Notes: generated by a model not told the origin, from the sequence alone. 64,000 bases of DNA from Jacaranda mimosifolia (GCA_018894105.1 CM032123.1:24963744-25027743), one strand, 5' to 3'. Positions 46,971-59,766 are shown, counted from the first letter of the stretch. A program made the numbers and translations.

Positions 46971-48553
46971 GAAGAGTTTCATTTGGTCCCTTTGTATACA
47001 TTAGGGTTTCATTTCTCGAAAATAATAGCAATGAGAAAATTGTAAAGCATATTTTGAGCTTTCTATAATGCAAAACAAAGAGAAGAATAAAATTGACAAA
47101 ACCCACAATAAGATTATTTTTTTGGTGTAGGAAGACAAAAAATGATAGCAAACCACCTATAATATTGACAAAATGATCACATAAATAGCGGACAAACAAA
47201 AGTAAAACTCTTCAATTTAAAGGGAAAAAAAAATAGATTTTGATAAACCATGTTAAAAATTGGCGTAATAAGCTGTGCCTGCAATATCTCGAATAATTTC
47301 CTATAAAATCTTTATTCATTTTTAACTTAATTCTAGAAACTAAATGTACATGCTCATCTTAAATTTGAATTAAATATTTAAAAGAACTATAGTGATAAAT
47401 AATATGACCACTTAATATTAATATGGGAACGATACAAATAAATATTAAAAACACATTACTAAACTTTTTGGTGTTCTAAATTTGAATTTAATATTTTGTA
47501 ATATATCCTATAATTTCTTTCATTGTTTCTTTTTTCTTTTTCTAGTTTTCCTTTTCTATTTCCTTATTTTCCGTCTTTATATTAATTTTTTTTGATGAAT
47601 TTATTCTTTATTTATCATCTCACAATATCATGCACCCTACACCACCCTTTCTTATGAAACGAATGACGTTTTTTTTTTTTGTTTCTTTCTTCTTTTTCCT
47701 TCTCCTTTTTGCTCATGCCACCAACACCGACGTCACCTTGTCTTCTTTTTCTCTTCTCCAATTTGGGACCTCTTTGGCACTATCAACCAATCTTTTCTTA
47801 TTTATTCTTTTTCTTCTTCTTATCATCTTTCCCGCAGTTGTAAATGCTCTTACTGCATGCTCTATTGCACCTTTGTTTTTTTCTATTTTTATTCTTTATC
47901 TGTAGTTCTTCTTCTGTCTCCTTCTTCATTCATATTGTCATGCCTTCTATTGCCCATCCCTATGCCACTTGTATATGGTAAGAGATGGTTTAAAACAGTC
48001 ATACTATACATCTAGAATCAAAATAAGTAAAAAGTCAAATTTTTTATTTTTACTTTTTATCAGCCCCAATAATATTTTATTACACATCTTGAGCAAATAG
48101 TATTAAATAGCAGAGCAATTATTGGCCTACCCCTTAGTCCAAACCTGAGCCATAACTCTTTTTTCTATGCTCATCATAGATCAATTTGTTGAGAAAGTTT
48201 ATATTGTTTGATGGCTAGGTCTAAATCTTGATCTATTTGACTTGATAGTCCAACAAACTAAATACGCTTTTATAATATATGCAATTCATATTGATAATTT
48301 AATTGCTAATGAAATTTATTTAATATTACCAATCATAATATATTCAAATTTTTAATTGATAAAATTATAAAAACACATCATATAACTACATGCTAGATAC
48401 TCTATTAGTTTTGCAAGGACTATCAAAAAATATTTTGGTTTACGAATGTAAATTCAATTAGTATTTGTTGATGAAATTGGATTAAGATATTTGTCACTCA
48501 TTATTTTTGTGGTTGAATTAAGGTACTATAAGGTGTGAATATTTCAGTAGTCA
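46971..48553. other. AT-rich intergenic DNA, no gene seen
   Basis: T-rich tracts give chance frames, such as 47630-47905, which has a hydrophobic start but low-complexity composition. No repeat or domain was recognised. Confidence 0.5.
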
Positions 48554-48563
48554 TTGAGTTAGG
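48554..48563. repeat. Left target-site duplication of foldback element
   Basis: TTGAGTTAGG, identical to 50800-50809. Confidence 0.9.
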
Positions 48564-49250
48564 GGCAAAATTACAAAATTCGTCATGTAACTTTACGTCA
48601 TTTGATTTTTCGTCCTATAAATTGCATAATATCAATTTTAGTCCTATAAGTATTAAAAAATTATCATTTTTCGTCCTTTTTTCGCCGGAGCCGGCGAAAC
48701 TCACTGGAAAATGTGATGTGGCACACCGGGCACGTGGACATTACTTGTTTCTGCCACATTGGCAGCTGACATGGCAGGCAAAATTACAAAATTCGTCCTG
48801 TAACTTTACCTCATTTGGTTTTTCGTCCTATAAATTGCAAATATCAATTCTAGTCCTATAAGTATTAAAAAATTGTCATTTTTCGTCCATTTTTCTTTGG
48901 ATCCGGTGAAACTCGACAGAAAATGTGACGTGGCACACCGGGCGTGTGGACATTTCTTGTTTTTGCCTCGTTGGACTGCCTAATAGGCATTTTTTGTCTT
49001 TTTCTTGCTTAGTTGGCAGCATACATGTCTTTTCTTTCCTTTTTCTTTTTTAAATTTTCAAATACATTTTATAATTTATACATACACGCACATATATATA
49101 CACATCTATTTATATATATATATTTATATATTACATATCATCATTTTCCCTCCAAAACACAATTTTTTTTCCTTGAATATCCTTTATTATCCCCACAATT
49201 TTTCCATTTTTTAATATATACATACGTATATTATATATACATCATATATA

Positions 49251-49287
<37 letters not shown>

Positions 49288-50799
49288 ACAATAAAAAAAT
49301 CACTCAATTTCTTTTTCACCCAAAAAATATAACAAAAACACATTGATTTGACTGCTGCAGTAAAAAAAAAAAAAAATTTCTCCCCCGAAACATAAACAAA
49401 CGTACCAAAATTCTCCAAAATCAATTTTTAACTATTTTTCAAAACATAACAAAAAATTAATCACATTCCCCAACACAATTTTCATATTCTCCAATAATTT
49501 ATTCTCCCAAAACACATAATAAAATCACAAAAAAAATATAGCCAAACATTATCCTAATTTTCCATTAACCATATTATTTTAACTCACATATTTAAAATAA
49601 TTTAATTAAATTTAAATATAAATTAAAATTCCTAACCCCCACCCCACCCCACCCCAACCCCTGCCTCGCCCCATGACGGGCCGGCCATGGATATATTCCC
49701 CCATCTCCCCTCAACCACCCGATGGGTGGCTGGCCAAGCTCACCATGGCCAGCTGGTGGCCATGGTGGCTGTCTGCACGGGCCGGCCATGGCCGACCCAT
49801 CATGGTGGGGCGGGGGATGGGGTGGGGTGGGGGTTAGGAATTTTAATATGTGTTTAAATTTAATTAAATTATTTTAAATATATTTGAGTTAAAATAATAT
49901 GGTTAATGGCAAATTAGGGGAATATTTGGTTATATTTTTTGTGTGATTTTATTGTGTGTTTTAGGAGAATAAATTATTGGATAATATGAAAATTGTGTAT
50001 GGGGAATAGGAATTTTGGTATGTTTGTTTATGTTTCGGGGGAGATATATATATATATATTTAACTGTAGCAGTCAAATCAATGCTTTCTTATTAGATTTT
50101 GGGGTGAAAATGAAATTGAGTGATTTTTTTATTGTTATAATAATAATAATAATATATATATGATGTATATATTAAAAAATGGGAAAGTTTTGGGGATAAT
50201 GAAGGATATTCAAGGAAAAAAATTGTGTTTTGGAGGAAAAATGATGATATGTAATATATAAATATATATATAAATAGATATGTATATACAAATTATATAA
50301 TATATTTGAAATTTGAAAAAAAGAAAGAAAAGACATTCATGCTGCCAACTAAACAAGAAAAAGACAAAAAATGCCTACTAGGCAGTCCAACGAGGTAGAA
50401 ACAAAAAATGTCCACATGCCCAATGTGCCACGTCACATTTTCTGGTGAGTTTCACTGGCTCCGGCAAAAAAAAGGATGAAGAATGACAATTTTTTAATAC
50501 TTATAAGACTAGAATTGATATTATGCAATTTATAGGACGAAAAACCAAATGAGGTAAAGTTACAGGATGAATTTTGTAATTTTTCCTACCATGTCAACTG
50601 CCAATGTGGTAGAAACAAGTAATGTCCACATGCCTGGTGTGCCACGTCACATTTTCCAGCGAGTTTCGCCCGCTCCGGGGAAAAAAGGACGAAAAATGAC
50701 AATTTTTTAATACTTATAGGACTAGAATTGATATTATGCAATGTATAGGATGAAAAACCAAATGAGGTAAAGTTACATGACGAATTTTGTAATTTTGCC
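48564..50799. mobile_element. 2.24 kb foldback (Mutator-like) element
   Basis: The whole element is a long inverted repeat. It starts GGCAAAATTACAAAATTCG and ends with the exact complement. The left arm (48564 to about 49680) pairs with the right arm (about 49797-50799) almost throughout, apart from differences in TA and ATT repeat length. Each arm begins with two tandem copies of a 213-bp unit (outer 48564-48776 and 50587-50799; inner copies adjoin). The perfect 10-bp direct repeat TTGAGTTAGG lies on both sides. Long inverted repeats and a 9-10 bp target site point to a Mutator-like foldback element. No transposase is encoded. Confidence 0.88.
49638..49838. repeat. GC-rich palindromic centre of the foldback element
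   Basis: A C-rich run (CCCCACCCCACCCCACCCC, 49638-49660) faces a G-rich run (GGGGATGGGGTGGGG, 49810-49838). Between them lie GGCCGGCCATGG motifs. The composition contrasts sharply with the AT-rich arms. The G run fits a G-quadruplex pattern. Confidence 0.85.
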
Positions 50800-50809
50800 T
50801 TGAGTTAGG
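50800..50809. repeat. Right target-site duplication of foldback element
   Basis: TTGAGTTAGG, identical to 48554-48563. Confidence 0.9.
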
Positions 50810-51730
50810 TATATACATAAGTATTATATGTGTTGTTTTGAGAAGATGTTTTGAATTTAGTGTGGTCTTCAAAGCAACTAAGTTTATATTATTAGTTCCA
50901 CCTTAAGACTACTAGTTGTATTAGCGGACTCTAGAATTTTGAGTAATTGGCAAAAAACATGTCCAATGTGGTTCAGAAAGAATGGATGGTTGAGTTCTAT
51001 TATGTCCCCATACTAAAAATTTCTTATTAGGATTCAAAAGGATGAGAGGTTTAAGATCCATAATGTGTTTTATACATTCACTTTGAGGAAAGATGCGATT
51101 GAGCTAGCCATGAGTTGAATTATTGTCTTTTTTGAAGTGAATGTGGCATATAATTAGTTCCCACTTTTAGATGATTTTTTGGCCCTAAGTCTTGCCATGC
51201 AATGCTATTTCATTGTGTGAGTTTACATTAAATACATACATATAAGAATATATTCAATAAAGAAAATGAGATTACCATTAAAATCTATTTTAGAGTAAAA
51301 ATATGTATTTCAAATTTCAAGTCTCAAGGTTAAACTTGGTTAATAATACCCTGATCTTTCTAGGGATAAAATAGAGATAGTTGTTCGAAATCTAGCTAAT
51401 TCTATGTCATTTGAGGTCTATGAGGTAATTACAGAATAAATATGGGAATATCTACAAACATATTATCAAGAGTCCAATAAACATAAATATCTTCACTCTA
51501 TCTCCAATGATGACGGGACCTTATTGACCGAAAAAATGTTTCAAGAGAATAATTAGGTTTTAATGACATTTCTTGATGTTAACTACGAGCTTATTTAGTA
51601 AGAAAGAAAAACCAAGAGCAACGGAGCTACTAGATTTAAGGTCCTTGCCAATGCAGGAACTTGATACATGTTCACTTACATGCACCAAGTAATAATACTG
51701 ATAGGGGAGCTTTGTAAAACAATCTTAATT
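50810..51730. other. Intergenic or decayed repeat DNA
   Basis: No gene was recognised. Short fragments could be remnants of a retroelement, but no motif supports this. Confidence 0.4.
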
Positions 51731-52218
51731 TCTACTGATAAAGAATTATTGTGGGTGATAGTTATTACAGACTTATATTATTTGACATTATACTACACAT
51801 AACACATATGAATTACATGAGTGGAAAGTGTTTATTGGACACATCTTTTGGGTCTCTAAATATCTATTTCAAGTATGATTGTAATTAAAGTAAAGTTGTT
51901 ATTTATTTCTAAGCATGATTGGAATTATAAAGCTTACTACCAACCTTAATTAGTAAAAGATGGAGATTTTAACTTCTACTGATAAAGAATTATTGTGGGT
52001 GATAGTTATTACAGACTTATATTATTTGACATTATACTACACATAACACATATGAATTACATGAGTGGAAAGTGTTTATTGGACACATCTTTTGGGTCTC
52101 TAAATATCTATTTCAAGTATGATTGAAATTAAAGTAAAGTTTTTATTTATTTCTAAGCATGATTGGAATTATAAAGCTTACTACCAACCTTAATTAGTAA
52201 AAGATGGAGATTTTTGGT
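51731..52218 (+). repeat. Recent 244-bp tandem duplication
   Basis: 51731-51974 and 51975-52218 are adjacent copies that differ at about three or four positions (for example GATTGTAATT versus GATTGAAATT, and GTTGTTATTT versus GTTTTTATTT). No coding content was recognised. Confidence 0.92.
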
Positions 52219-52769
52219 ATGCTACTCTTTTAATTAGCACGGGCTTCAAAAATTAAAATAAATAATCTATTTGTCAGTAGTAAAGCCTTTTATGTTAAGT
52301 TTAGAGCTACGCAAACAATAGGTTAGAGCTATATAGCCCTTTTGTTAAGATTAAGTGCAATCTGAAAAGACTAACATGGTTATTTAGAATTTAGATGAGC
52401 ATCACACTCTAACCGAAATTAGGCCTCGAAAAATAATAGGACCAGAGATAGTATAAGAAGTTATTGATAAAATTCACTTGATCAAGCAAAGGTTAAAATC
52501 CATACAAAGTCGATAGAAGAGCTGTGTGGATAATAGGATAAGAGATTTGGAACTTAATGTCATGGATATAATAATTTTTAAAGTGTAATCTAGGAATGAG
52601 ATTGTAAGGGATTGGAAAATGACGTGGTTAGAATTAAACATAAGGGCAACTTGGTAAATTACCTAAAAATAGTAAATAGATCTTAAAATTAATTAACTAT
52701 GTAAATGGGTTAGAGAGCCCAAAGGATATGTCAAGCTATAACTCTAGTAGGCTTAAGCCTATCAAGGTT

Positions 52770-53050
52770 AAAGTCTATAAATACCAAGTTTCGAAGAGAA
52801 ATGGAACACAAGAATCATTTGCAAAATTTATCAGTGTGGAAGAACTCTCGAGAAGAGCAAATCTCTCTGCTTGTGTTCCTAAGAAGACGAATCGATACTT
52901 TGCTATTTTTCGGAAAAGACCTCGCTCTATTTTCAAGCAGCATCATTTTGGCGCCATATATGGAAAAACTCAAAGGAAGAAAGAACATTGAGGATACAGA
53001 TAAGATTGAGATCTCGTGAACCTAGTAATCAAGTGATCCTGGTATCAGAG
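52770..53050 (+). promoter_or_regulatory. Ty3/gypsy LTR end with TATA box and primer-binding site
   Basis: A TATA box (CTATAAATACC, 52775-52785) lies about 265 bp upstream of TGGTATCAGAG (53040-53050), an exact match to the plant tRNA-Met primer site. This marks the 3' part of a 5' LTR and the start of the internal region. The 5' edge of the LTR could not be fixed. Confidence 0.75.
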
Positions 53051-53059
53051 AATGTGGAG

Positions 53060-54860
53060 TTGCCAGTAGGAAGTACCACTTGGACCATGCCAGACCCTGT
53101 ACTTTTAACACGCAATTAGTACCTGAGGAGGCACCCACGCAGCAGGCTCCTTCTCCTTAAGAACCTATCTTGTCTGTCACACAGGAAGCATGGAGAGATC
53201 TATTGAAAAACATTACTGGCCAAGTTATAGCGAAAATAGTTGCCCAATATACTGAGGAGCATCATCCTTGAGAGCGACACATTCTTTGATGCAACAACAA
53301 TCCAGAAGGATAGGGAGCTAGTACCACCAATTTATTGTTGCTCTACTAAGGCGTAGTCCTTTCTCTTAAGCGATCCTTGTAGAAGCACTCCCCTAAGAGA
53401 TGAAGATAACTTAGTTACCAGAGTTTGATGGAATTGCAAACCACCAAGAGAACTTGGATAACATTTTGGTGAGGATGGAGCTATATGACCTAAGTGAGGT
53501 TACATATTGAAGATCTCTGGCACCACCATCACGAAGTGTGTCTTGACATAAGTAACTAGATGTTAGTAGGTTCCGTTACTAGGTGGGAAAAACTAGAGCA
53601 ACTCTTACTTTAAAACTTCTCCATCAATGCAAGTACCCCAAGATAGGAGCCTATTTATTCACCATCAAGCAATAAAAGGAACTATCTCAACTGCTTTGTA
53701 CAAGCTATCTACAAGATTTCGCGTGGCATTTAGGAGCTTCTTCCCAGTATCATCCAGTAAAACCTAAGCATTTCAAGTTTTGGGAGTCAATTGCTGGTAA
53801 GCTATCTATCATGCTGGAGGAACTCCTCATGCGTGCTGAAAGATGTATTCATATAGAAGAAGCAGCGATCCCTTAAGAGACTCCTAAGTGAAAGATGTGC
53901 GATAATGAGAGTAGTAGTTATAAGAGCACAAGCAAATCGGAGGCATAACCCTCATTGTACACTTGTCGTGCACAGGCCCTCACTGTGTCATAGATAGAAA
54001 TTCTAATAATAGCATTCCAATACGGTCTCATTCAACAACCACCCCCAAAGACCCCAACTAATTATAAAAAGCCCAGACTAGACAAATGATGTCATTTCCA
54101 CCACGCAGACATGCATACCATGGAGAAGTGCTGCTATCTGAAAGATGAAATTGAGAAGCTGATTTATGGAGGATACCTATTGGGGTACGTACCTCAAAAG
54201 GTGTACAACCCAAGAAAATGCTCACTTGGAGAAGAGAGCGGAAATTATAGGTAAAACTCAAGTAATCATCCAAATCCCATGGAACATCAACGCCAGCATG
54301 ACATTGACAATCTCCCCACAACATGAGTCATTTTGGTAATATCTAGAGGAGACACCTCCAATACCAGGAAAGTACTAGTACGAGTGGCTAGGCAAGCACA
54401 AGCTATGCAGTTGACCTCGTCCATAGAGTATTCGAAGTACGCCCACATGCGTCTCGCACTACCTTTGGGAAAAAAGATATGGAGCTTGGAAGATGAGGGG
54501 ACAATGATGCCTCAGTAATCTCGGCATCCCTCACCAATTCTCTTGTCAAGAAAAATTAATGGGCAGTGGCTATTTAGTAAGCATTTTATTCTACGACAGG
54601 GTTCATAAGAGACACTACAGAGGCATCCACGGAGATACCGTTGCCTCTTTCCTTAGGCACTCACCTAAGGAGAGCAACAAAAATTGTAAGGTTCTTAGTG
54701 GTGAAGACTTCATCCGCATACAACATGATCTTGGTAAGGCCAACCTTAAACTTATTCCAAGCTGCAATTCTACATACTACTCGAAGATGAAGTTTCCCAT
54801 ACTTAGTAGAGTTGGAGAGGTGGTAGGTGACTTAAGAGTGTCCAAAGAATTACGCTAGTA
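53060..54860 (+). pseudogene. Ty3/gypsy gag and protease-end remnant
   Basis: Broken plus-strand frames give plant gypsy Gag features in order: the PEFDGIANHQENLDN motif (about 53410-53455; capsid start), RAERCIHIEEAA (about 53830), a knuckle-like segment CHFHHADMHTMEKC (about 54090-54131) followed by LKDEIEKLIYGGYL, then the linker with the RVARQA motif near 54375. The last part (54559-54858) contains STYYSKMKFP and GVGEVVGDLR motifs, as found after the gypsy protease (consensus Y-x-LKFPT, GEVRGDQ). Many stops occur. No RT, RNase H or integrase follows, so most of pol is deleted. The type of gag suggests the Tat/Ogre side of gypsy, tentatively. Confidence 0.75.
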
Positions 54861-55279
54861 CCATGTGGAGCATGAAGGCTCCCACTTCCCAATCAGGTCA
54901 AATAAAAGGTCCCTAGAGAGAACAAGGATGAAACAAAGGAATGATGCTGGACATTGGCTTGGAAAAATGGGTGCACCACAAGGTACTCCTAGTGATGACT
55001 AAAGCACATTGCTAACAATACTTTATGATGATAAGTAGTTTGTTTCAATTTCTTTCGTATTTTAACTCTGTTTAGTCTTTTCTCTTTTGAGTTTGAATAA
55101 AGCCCAACCACTTGGTGATGACACTACCTTCTTATTGATATTTCTTAAGTAAATGCAACCTTTCTCATTTTCATCATATTATTATACCTCTTCTATAACA
55201 TTGAACTTTGCAGCATTTATAAGGAGTATTTAGAGAGTAGCTTTTAGACATAGCACATTATAAGACTCTTCAAGAAGTA

Positions 55280-55600
55280 CAAGACTACACGGCGGTCACG
55301 GGTGTAATCCTACTATAAAGGCCCTTGGGTACATTGTCGCTGATGTAATCCTACTATATACCTCTATGGAGGTACGTGGTAGTCACCTTCGGAAAAATCC
55401 TACTATCGACTTCCCTTAGGAGTATGTGGTACCCTCTAAAAAAGCCAACTAACAGCTTTCCTTGAGAATACGTGATATCCTTTGAAAAAGCCCACTATCT
55501 ACTCCCCTCGAGAGTAGGTGGCATCCTCTCAAAAGCCTACTATTGGCTCCCATGGGGAGTATGTGGCAATCTTTCTGGAGAAACTCCACTGAGGAACACT
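55280..55600 (+). repeat. Imperfect tandem repeats in gypsy remnant
   Basis: About five to six units of roughly 50-60 bp share CCTACTAT-, -GAGTATGTGG- and -CCTCT-AAAA-AGCC-type blocks. Tandem repeats near the 3' side are known from Tat/Ogre-type gypsy elements. Confidence 0.7.
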
Positions 55601-55899
55601 TCGGAAGGCACCTATTCCATCAAGCAAAGAAAGCCCACCTTGAGTCCTCACAAAGAAAAGGGTGGCAATATCCCAACACTTAACAAATATTTAAAGGAAA
55701 ATCTCTAAAGTTTGATGACTCCACAAGTTATTATGCATTTATTAGAAAAACTCCTAGGATACACATGAACATCCTTGTTCTCATCCTAACACTTAATTTA
55801 TATTAAGCTTAAGTGCAAAGCTAACCTACCTCATTCGGAGGAGTCCACTTTACACAAGGTGAATTGACCTCAACACAAGGGGCCCTCCATGCTTCCTTA

Positions 55900-58203
55900 A
55901 GAAAATTCATCACATGTTATACTCACAACTAAGATTGTCACTCTAAATTTATAAACGCATTAAAGTACCGATGATACTTTATCAATTAAATTCTTTAAGT
56001 CCAAGTGACCATCCTGATAGATAGAGATCGATTAGGATTCAATTAATAAAACCAAAAAGGCAAAAAAATAACTAATGATCTCCATATAAAAAGGATCTTC
56101 AACATGCCAAAATAAGGATTAAATGGTAGAAACAATACCTTGGTGAAAGGATTCAATAGAATCTCCAAGATCAATCCAAAGAGGCCTTTTATGGAAGATC
56201 TACAATCACCAACGATATGGATTGTTTGCTCCCCTTCTCATGATCCAAAAATTGAAAATTTTGGACCACCAATTCACCTATGGAACAGTAAGATAAAAAC
56301 CAAAAATCAGCAAAAAACTTTAATTCTAGATCCTCCAAACGATTAATCGATTTCAACTTCAAATGGTTCACCAATGTTCTTCTAAGTCCCCCAAGAGCTA
56401 GACCTCTAAGGATAATCTCCACACACCTTTGGATAGCACTCAATCAACCTCACTTTAGCTAGATAAGAGAGGTAGATCTAAGGTAGGAGTGGTGATTTTA
56501 TAGGGAGAAGGAGGAGTGGATTTTCATGTGATTGTTCAACACATGAATTATATCACACTTTTAGGAGGAAAAATGAGAATGCTAATTACTTCCTTAGGTG
56601 GCCGGCCACATGGCATTGTATAGAGGTGAGAGGGATGCTAGCTAACATCACACCTCCCATGCTAGTTGGCCAACTTGCCAACTTGCAATTGAATTTGAAT
56701 TGCATTTCTATTTGCATTCGAATTTCATTTGTATTTATATTTCATTTCTCTAAATGAAAATGCCGCTTAGTAAATTCAAATGGACTCTTCCATTTGATTT
56801 CCCTCCAAACTATAAATCCTCCAATTAATTAAATTAACTATTTAATTTAATTAACTTAATTCCTTAAGTTAAATAAAGTCAACTTAATGGCTTAACTTAA
56901 CTTGACTAATTAATTGTCATATGGCTCCAATTAAATTAACATATTAATATAATTAGCCTAATTTAACTCCTTAAATTATTTTGACTAATTTAACACTTAA
57001 ATCAATCATGCTAAATGACTAATTAAATTAGTCAAAAGCCGTCCCCCTCAAAATCGCCCAAAGTGAATTTTCTAACTCCTTAGAAAATTCCTCCTATCAA
57101 ACAAGAACTTCCTTAGGCTTTTGTGTGTGACCCAATAGGTACATTCATTCATTGGACATGGGCTCACAACTCATTGTGATATTTTGAATGTTGAAATATT
57201 CATATTAGTTTAAACTCCTTTAAACTAACAACCTTTTCAATTAATCTCTATTAATTGAAGAGTATCCAATCTCCATGGTCAATGTCTAGCACAAGCCTAT
57301 GGAGCCTAACTAATTAGATGAATGAATTCTTCTTGATGAACTATTATAGCTTACGCTTACTATACAAATACGATCCTTCCATCTCTTATATCCCGAAAGA
57401 GGCCTACGGCAAGATATTTGCCATCTCCCTAATAGCCTCAATAACTATGTCTCTATATCCAATGTTCAATTCCTCTTTATGACTTCAACTTTGGAAAACA
57501 CCTTTTCTAAATTGTCATACTACCTTGTGCAAGGATTTCTTGGAATCGATCATTATAAAATACATGGGAGATGTACTCGTTCTTCACTACAACGAGGAAT
57601 CATATTGCACCTTGGATCTCACAAACCTCCATGTCTAAGTAGCTCATGCCCAATCTCACCCCCGTATGACCTACTAGGTGGTCAGGAAAGAATCAAAGCA
57701 TAAGGACCTAAACACAAAATTACCATGGATCCTTAGGTCCAAGGACTAATTATTGCACTATCGTAAGCTTCAGAACTTGCCACTGTGGCTATCTAGTGGA
57801 TTCTCTGGGTCAGTCTTTAGTGAATTTATTCTCCAACAGGTATCTACTAACATGTATCCCCGTCTCACATAAATTGCTCATGAAGCGGAGCAATATCCAA
57901 CCCCTTGGAATATGCATCGTTAATGTAAGTCTATCCGAATCTTATATGCCTCATCTCATAAGATTCTATGACTTCAAATATTTTAAAATCATGACCATAG
58001 AGACTTGTTTCATGCTCACCGTCATATGTGTGACCAAGTCCCATATCTTGTATGATTTAAGGGCTTCAACCAAATGTGAGAAGTAAAAAAAAGCTCAAAA
58101 TAAAGATGGTCATTTATAAATGAATATCATTCAAACAAAATTGTATCACAAAAGTAGTAGTTGTACATAGCAATCTAATTGGCTTGCGGGCACTATTCCA
58201 ACA
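55900..58203 (-). repeat. Copia-type LTR, minus orientation
   Basis: On the minus strand an LTR start TGTTGGAATAGTGCCCGC is at 58203. A TATA-like CTATAAAATC lies at about 56494-56503. From about 57070 down to about 56060 it is homologous to the truncated LTR at 60160-61100 (shared CAAATGGAAGAGTCC complement, GGCCGGCCA, and GGCATGTTGA-AGATCCTT). The lower edge is approximate. No coding region of its own is attached, so it may be a solo LTR. Confidence 0.6.
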
Positions 58204-58638
58204 CGTCCAAGGCATTGTGCCATTGGCAAGTTTGATAAAAAAAACAAACAATATAAATAAGAACAACCAAGAGAAAAAAATCCTATGAAGGTGCCCCATG
58301 TGGTGGTGCTCGGGAAGGACACCCAATCGGTGCCCAAGGCGATCGTTCATAGGGTCGACGCCCAGGTAGGCGCCTGATTTCGGCACCCCAAACGTGCGCC
58401 CAAGTTCAGAGCCCAACTATGGAGCCCGCATGGGCACTCATGATGCTTATTTTTTCCAACACTTATAATGGCATCTTCATGCCTCCCATTCTTCAATTCT
58501 TGAAGTACAAGTATGCAAAGTTAATAAGTTATGTTAACCATTTGATTATTTACATTGTTTTGATTATGAAAAAATTACATCCCTAAAATTATGTGCTAAA
58601 AGCATGCAATTAAACTGTGAATATCTTATCGTATTATC
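58204..58638. other. Spacer between LTRs, GC-rich part at 58290-58440
   Basis: The stretch 58290-58440 is unusually GC-rich for the window, with repeated GGGCGC/GGTGCC-type words. The open frames on the minus strand have no recognised domain. Confidence 0.4.
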
Positions 58639-59690
58639 TGTTGGAATCTATATATGCGCTGGAATTTACTTTCCATAATTAAAAGATCTCTTGAAGATTC
58701 TAGTCTGATTCTCAACTCTATAACTTAGGAAATAAATCTTTATTGCTGTAATTATTGATACATCCACAATTTATTGTACTAATGCATGTTTACTATAATA
58801 TGTTGTTTTCTTTTTTGATTCTAACATACACTTTCCTAATTAAGAATTTATAGTCGTTGGATATGAGCTTATAAATAAGAAAATATGCAGCAACAATAAG
58901 TATGAATCACTTAGTCGGGAAAAGATATTTGTTAAGTATCTTGAGGAGTTTTGTAATACTCTCATACACATTTTGTGCTTAAGTGTTGGTAATTCCTTGC
59001 TCTATGTGTGTTTTTGAGTGACCTTATGGTGAAGAAGGTCAAGTGGAGCTTGCCGTCAATAGATCTTGAGGAGACCAAGACAAGGCGATTTGTGTCTCGA
59101 AGGACCTAGTGGTAAAAATGGATGAGAATTGTACATGCTCTCAAGGGACCCTGTGAAGATAACAAATCGGCGTTTGGTTGCTCTAAGGACCTTTAGGTGA
59201 AGAAACTAGTAGAGCGATGCTGTTTGGAATCTTCTTCAGTACTCTAGGTTCCGGTCTGCAATGAGAGTCTAGAGCTTGCCGTACTTAGTGGCAAGCATCA
59301 GTTCACAGAGGTTGTGTAAGTAAAACTAGCAGAAGTTCCCCTGGGTTTGTTCACAAAAAAGCCGATTTTGCGATACTCTGGAATTTATCTTATTCCGTTT
59401 AGGATTCCAGTTTAGCTCTTTGTGAAGAGTTGGTTTTCACTCTGCTGGGGTGTTTTTATTCCTTAACTTTCATTTTGTCAAATTACTATTTTAACTGTAA
59501 AACATTCTTATATATTAATTGATTTGACAAGTTCAAAGTGAAAGCTTAAGTAGAGGAGTAGGCTTGTCGAACTTCTATAAATACCAGTATCCATTTACTT
59601 CTACTTTTACTACTTTATTTCACTGGTGATTAACTTTCGCTGCATTAAAATCCCTTAGGCCTTATTCACCCCCTCTTAGGCTTATAATCA
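58639..59690 (+). repeat. Copia-type solo LTR, plus orientation
   Basis: Begins TGTTGGAATCTATATATG and ends near TTATTCACCCCCTCTTAGG...AATCA, an end typical of many plant copia LTRs. A TATA box (TCTATAAATACC) lies at about 59574-59585. No internal region follows. A matching 5-bp target duplication was not seen, so the exact edges are uncertain. Confidence 0.65.
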
Positions 59691-59760
59691 CTCACAAGTT
59701 ATACAAGTAGCTATGTGTTTCATAGTTGCATGAACATAAAATAAAGGAAAATGAAGAAAT

Positions 59761-59766
59761 TTTATT
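59761..59766 (-). terminator. Poly(A) signal downstream of 72-codon ORF
   Basis: AATAAA on the minus strand, about 175 bp after the stop of the ORF at 59939-60157. Confidence 0.4.

Noticed and set aside
47630..47905. Open frame with a hydrophobic, signal-peptide-like start
   Set aside because: The region is a T/C-rich low-complexity stretch; hydrophobic residues follow from TTT/CTT runs. No domain, no splice context and no conserved motif.
49005..49424. Several overlapping open frames inside the foldback element
   Set aside because: They come from TA/ATT repeats in the arms and have mirror images in the other arm.
54333..54518. Independent gene
   Set aside because: It is one open piece of the broken gypsy gag region, in line with the flanking gag motifs.
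58114..58416. Minus-strand frame with a hydrophobic segment
   Set aside because: It crosses the start of an LTR and GC-rich spacer; no domain or homologue is apparent.
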